The notes below the pieces were generated by a model. It did not search any database. It was not told the DNA's origin and saw only the letters and a program-made list of their open reading frames with translations. Below are positions 14,464-18,191 of a DNA stretch of 18,191 bases, piece after piece. Positions within the stretch are counted from its first letter, which is position 1, and every line of letters starts with the position of its first letter. Source of the DNA: Chloroflexota bacterium (GTDB lineage Bacteria > Chloroflexota > Dehalococcoidia > SM23-28-2 > RBG-16-64-32); contig VBJT01000133.1 in assembly GCA_005880075.1 (NCBI GenBank), positions 1 to 18,191 on the forward strand, read 5' to 3'. A program made the position numbers and the translations under genes.

Positions 14464-14820
14464 CTCGAAATAGCCGACGACGTCGAAGACTACATGTACC
14501 TGGCCGGCGGCATTGTAGATTTTCACCCTGCCATCCGTCCCGACCTTCACCATCACCAGGTTTGGAACTGTCTGGCCGGGGACAAAGTTCAGGTTTGACG
14601 CGGTCGGTTGTGGCGCGTTCGACGGCCAGACCGTGATATAGCCTGCCGCCGTCGGTTCAGTTACCGTCGCATTGACCACAACCGCCTTAGCGGTGGCGGG
14701 TACGCCCCCAATATTCGTTACGCTCACGCTGGCTGTGCCGTTGTGACCGAGCTTTCCGCCCCACCCGAGACCCGTGCGAGTATCCATGATCCGCGCCGGC
14801 GACAGTGACCTGAAGAGGGT
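14464..14820 (-). repeat. C-terminal repeat domain, copy 3 (terminal)
   Basis: Runs from TLFRSLSPARIMDTRTGLG to the C-terminal VVFDVVGYFE just before the stop. The ending is nearly the same as in the protein at the right edge of the window. Joined directly to copy 2 by a short GGLGTDG linker. Confidence 0.8.
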
Positions 14821-14837
14821 CCCGTCAGTCCCTAACC

Positions 14838-15151
14838 CACCGTACCAGCCCACCACGTCGAAGATTACGTGCGTCTGGCCGCAGCAGTTGTATATATCTA
14901 CCTTAATTCAGGTTGGATGCGAGCGGTCGCGACGCGTTCGACGGATACGCGGTCAGATAGCTTGCTGCAGTCGCCTCTGTGACAGTCACGTTCAGCACCA
15001 CCGCCGTCACGCCGGCCGCAACCGGCGGCACACCGCCGATGTTGGTCACCGGCACATCGACGGTCGCATTCGTCCCCACTTTGCCAGTGAAGCCTTGGAC
15101 ACCGAAACGAGTATCAAGGATGCGCGAAGGCGGCAGGGCGTGGTAATAGCC
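14838..15151 (-). repeat. C-terminal repeat domain, copy 2 (internally deleted)
   Basis: Runs from HALPPSRILDTRFGVQG to the ASNLN stretch, then resumes at KVDIYNCCGQTHVIFDVVGWYG in another frame. The missing segment corresponds to FVAGQTVPNLVTVKVGAGG in copy 1. Everything else aligns without gaps. Confidence 0.8.
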
Positions 15152-15157
15152 ATAACC

Positions 15158-15424
15158 GCCCGCCGGCGGAGGAGTCGCCGCTGCTGTAGGTGTAGGGGTC
15201 GCCGCCGCTGTGGGTGCAGGAGTCGCCGAAGGCGTTGCGATCGGCGTCGCAGTAGCGCTCTCCGTCGATGCAGGTGTAGCGGTGTCGGATGTCGGAGACG
15301 TTGGACTGGGCGACGAAGAGGGCGTAGCTGTTGGAGATGCGGTTGGGGTCGGCGTCGCCGTCGCGGTCGGCGAGGCGGTCGCAGTTGGCGAGGCCGTCAC
15401 TGAGGGAGTCGGCGTGAATGGTGA
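15158..15424 (-). repeat. Thr/Pro/Ala/Ser low-complexity linker
   Basis: About 89 residues made of repeating PTATASPT, TPTAAATP and similar units separate repeat copies 1 and 2. The DNA is a degenerate run of short GC-rich triplet repeats, prone to slippage. Such linkers are probably O-glycosylated spacers. Confidence 0.75.
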
Positions 15425-15439
15425 CGCATCGGGCGCGTC

Positions 15440-15802
15440 GCCGTACCAGCCCACGACATCAAAGATTACCTGCGTCTGCCCGGCCGCGTTGTAGATATCT
15501 ACCTTCCCACCCGCCCCTACCTTCACCGTCACGAGGTTCGGTACCGTCTGGCCCGCCACGAAATTCAGGTTCGATGCGAGTGGCCGCGCTATGCCTGACG
15601 GATAGACAGTCAGATAGCTCGGAGCACTAACTTCAGTGACCGTCGTATTCATAACGACCGCCGTTACGCCTGAAGCCGGAACGCCACCCACTCCCGTCAC
15701 CTGAACACTCGCATGACAGCCCTGCCCGATTTTGCTCGGGAAACCTCCCGTGCCGGTTCTTGTGTCGAGAATCCGTGCCGGCGTTACCGGATGGTAGTAC
15801 GC
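15440..15802 (-). repeat. Beta-rich C-terminal repeat domain, copy 1 (intact)
   Basis: About 121 residues from YHPVTPARILDTRTGTGG to VIFDVVGWYG. The pattern SP/TPARILDTRTG, then GVTAVVMNTTVTE, then ASNLNFVAGQTVPNLVTVKVG, then VDIYNAAGQT, is a common extracellular repeat of Actinobacteria and Chloroflexota. Probably a cell-surface or substrate adhesion module. I do not know a firmly assigned name for the domain. Confidence 0.8.
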
Positions 15803-17970
15803 GGGGCTGCCCACCGGCGCTGGTCCTGAAGAGGGCGCGTCGACGCACATGCACGCTCCTAACGCGTTGGCCCGTCCCGCTCCATAGACGTTGTCCATTC
15901 CGACCGCGCCGAGGTCCGTCGCACTGTTTAGCAAGGCATTCCTCATCGCTGTCCTGTCGCTAGCCGGGTTGTCGCCTAGCTCTCCCGTCTTCAACTGCGG
16001 TTGACACGCCAGTACTAGCGCCGCGATTGCCCCAATATGAGGAGCAGCCGCGGAAGTCCCGTAGAACGGGTTCGGAAAGCCGCCCGCACCCGTTATCGAG
16101 ACGCCGTCGATACCCGTAATGTCCGGCTTAGTTCGCCCATCGTTCGTGGGGCCGAGGCTGCTGTAGGAAGTGATATTGTCATTTCCCGGTTCCGAAGCGT
16201 TAATTGTTCCCGCGGTCACTACGCCCCCTCCGGCGTCACTGTTGGCTGGCACGCTACTACTGGCGGTGTTGAAGTTGTGCTGGGCGTTGTTGGAGTAGGT
16301 GGCGCAACCGAAACAAAGGACGAACATATCGAACGTGCGGGCGGATCCACTGAATTGGCCGATAACCGCGGCGTAGCTCTGGGTTATGCCCGAACTATTG
16401 ACCCAGACGACCTGCTCAATCGGGTCTTGAAAGCCCGACTGAGAGTCTGAACTCGCTGTCAAGAAGGCGCCGGTGCTCTTATCAAAGAGGATCAGATCGT
16501 AGTCATTGGCGGACGCGCCGAAGGCGTCGTTCCATTGGAGATAGATGACGACAGCCCCGCCGTTCACCACCGTCACCGTATCCCCGCAGTACACGGGCGA
16601 ATTAGAGGAGCAACGAAATCCAAAACCTCCGTCGCTCGTGTTTGCTGAGGCCTGAAACCTGTGTATCCGCTCCGATGCATACGTAAAGCCCGAGTCAGCG
16701 AACGGCTCCTGGTAGTGTTGCCCGGCAAAATTACCGACAGCATTCGCATACGCGCGGATTCTGTTCGTCGGGCGGTTCAGTTCTGTGCTTGTGTTTGCCG
16801 AAACCACGCTCGTGCCATCGTACGGCCCCACGTTAAACCACGCGATGTCGTCAACGACCACGTCTGTATTCGCCGCCAGACAATCCACCGCCGCGTTGAA
16901 GTCGAGGTCGGTCCCCAGATCAAAGTCCCCAAACCACAGCTCCGCGCCGGGAGCCAGGTCGTGGACGATCTCTAGCATCGCGGTCCCTTCTGCTCCGTTG
17001 GATTGAGGATCCCCGGGTCCTATGTTGCACGTCGTTGTGTTCACGAAGCCTAGGTCGCCGCTCGCCTGGCTGCTTGCCAGCCCGCCGACGCCGTCAGAGA
17101 TGACCCCGACTCTCACTCCGGTACCATCCACACCAAGTGAAGCGCGGGCCAAATTGGCTTTCAGGATCGCATCGCCCTGTGTCGTGACACTTCCCGCCTC
17201 CTTAACACCGTAGTCAGGGAGACGAATCAGCTGTACTGCGGAATCCGCACTTAGAGCCCGTAGTGCGCCGATCGGGACACGCGCTTGAACAATGCGCGCC
17301 TCACTGTCCGAACGCTCGACACTCCCCCCAGCGGCGCCAACGGCGTCAACTGCCCCCTCGAGCGAAGCCAACGGCTGAACGTACACTTGGACGCCGCCTC
17401 GATCGTCGAGACGAAGAAGATGCGCATCTACTGCCGCGCGGAGGTCGTCCGGGAGCATCCCCGTAGAACCCGCGGTAATAGCGCCACCCCGAGACCTTAC
17501 TTGCTGTTCGGCCGTAGCCAGTTTCAATAGTTCTGAAGAGAGCTTAGGGTCCTTTGCAGTTGCACCTGCCGCTCGCAACGCATCTGCCGTGTCCCCCGAT
17601 TCGAGCGAACGCAACCCGGGGGTAATCGCATTTGGGACCGTATTTCCTTCGACACTCGGGTTCGTAGACAGCAAGAAGCAGATCCCAGCCGCGGCCAGGA
17701 TAAAGAGAAGTCGGATCCAGCCCCCAGAGATCAGCCGGCGCACCTTAGTCCACTCTCAGAGGGCTATCATGCGCCCTAGCGAAACAATTGTCTATAGATT
17801 CAGGATTTGCTTTTCGTTCGATTTTCTGCCTGAACAGATCTCGGAGGACGAACCCGGGGACGCAACAACCGGATATAGCGCAGCGCCTTCAGCCCTCGAG
17901 GGCGCTTCTCTGCCGGATCGTATGTAGCCCGGTGCCCTTCAGGCGCCGTTTCTTGAAGCACCAAGCCCGT

Positions 17971-18191
17971 CTACTCAAAGTAGCCGACGACGTCGAAGAT
18001 CAGATGGACCTGTCCGGCAGCGTTATAAATGCCTACGCTGCCGCCTGCCCCCACTTTCACCATTACTAAGTTCGCGACTGTCTGACCGGGTATAAAGTTC
18101 AGGGTCGACGCCGTAGGCCGCGTCGCATCGGAAGGCCAAATGGTGAGGTAGCCCGCCGCTGTTCCCTCCGTCACCGTCGCGTTCAATACCA
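17971..18191 (-). CDS. C-terminal repeat domain of a second large surface protein (partial)
   Basis: The frame is open to the window edge and ends at TAG 17971. The visible 72 residues (VLNATVTEGTAAGYLTIWPS to IFDVVGYFE) are a diverged copy of the C-terminal repeat found in the neighbouring protease, with the same GYFE ending. The internal codon TTG near 18184 is a leucine in the repeat, not a start. The rest of the protein, probably another secreted enzyme or adhesin, lies to the right. The two genes lie in the same orientation 227 bp apart. Confidence 0.85.
   Translation of the reverse strand, partial: VLNATVTEGTAAGYLTIWPSDATRPTASTLNFIPGQTVANLVMVKVGAGGSVGIYNAAGQVHLIFDVVGYFE

Larger units (their letters stand above)
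14461..17743 (-). pseudogene. Large secreted subtilisin/sedolisin-like protease with three C-terminal repeat domains, frame broken by a 56-nt deletion
   Basis: The intact protein would have 1112 residues. It has a signal peptide (residues 1-25 from a GTG start), a propeptide-like region (to about 200), a peptidase domain (about 200-630), and C-terminal repeats joined by a Thr/Pro/Ala/Ser linker. The catalytic Asp is D217 in VGVISDGVGG and the Ser is S564 in FYGTSAAAPHIG. Where subtilisins have HGT, it reads EGT (E252 in GAEGTAMLEIVHDLAPGAEL), a pattern I know from S53-like (sedolisin-related) members that use Glu. An insert at about 370-480 resembles a carbohydrate-binding or pre-peptidase-C-type beta domain. 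In the second repeat the text AATT is joined to AAGG (14904/14905): by comparison with repeat 1, 56 nt are missing, creating a TAA at 14903-14905. The rest runs in the other frame to TAG at 14461. The start codon has a weak ribosome site only. Confidence 0.82.

Noticed and set aside
15158..15424. CRISPR-like or tandem repeat array
   Set aside because: The repetition is codon-level Thr/Pro/Ala coding inside an open frame, with no regular repeat-spacer spacing.
17882..17906. Hairpin AGCGCC...GGCGCT as a terminator after the right-edge gene
   Set aside because: Short stem, 13-base loop and no T-run on either strand; it may be chance in a GC-rich gap.

Overview
This high-GC window reads like a chromosomal stretch of a free-living bacterium, most plausibly a member of the Chloroflexota. 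That placement is an inference from gene content: a RodZ-like protein with a PASTA tail, an AmaP-like membrane anchor beside mtaB and scpB, a T-box-controlled ileS, a DUF2652-SRPBCC fusion, and large secreted proteases with Thr/Pro linkers. No rRNA, tRNA, CRISPR array, phage gene or insertion sequence was seen.

Left part (1-5252). The tail of a zincin-type metallopeptidase and a four-helix membrane protein run on the + strand and converge on a glycerate kinase on the - strand. A divergent promoter, buried in a near-perfect 40-bp dyad, then drives a 47-residue zinc-ribbon protein that looks like the detached C-terminal tail of a class II ribonucleotide reductase. A compact + strand cluster follows: mtaB (tRNA methylthiotransferase), an AmaP-like anchor protein overlapping it by 4 bp, scpB (chromosome condensation) and a DUF503/YlxP protein.

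Middle part (5253-10500). A RodZ-like HTH/PASTA membrane protein and a YihY/BrkB membrane protein are divergently transcribed, each with a visible promoter. YihY converges on ileS, whose leader is a complete isoleucine T-box riboswitch with promoter, AUC specifier, T-box sequence and terminator. The ileS reading frame is broken twice by out-of-frame internal deletions.

Right part (10500-18191). On the - strand lie a proline-rich single-pass membrane protein, a rubredoxin-like/MBL-fold hydrolase broken by a small deletion, a mucin-like surface protein, a translationally coupled pair (DUF2652-SRPBCC protein and PIG-L deacetylase), and a very large secreted subtilisin/sedolisin-like protease with three C-terminal adhesion-like repeats. 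The middle repeat is broken by a 56-nt deletion. The window ends inside a second protein carrying the same repeat.

Two points deserve a second look. One is the operator-controlled ribonucleotide-reductase-tail mini-protein. The other is a set of four frame-breaking deletions in three genes between positions about 7170 and 9906, at 11576, and at 14905, with no other sign of decay. They may be assembly or sequencing artefacts, and a reader should not treat ileS as truly lost without checking.
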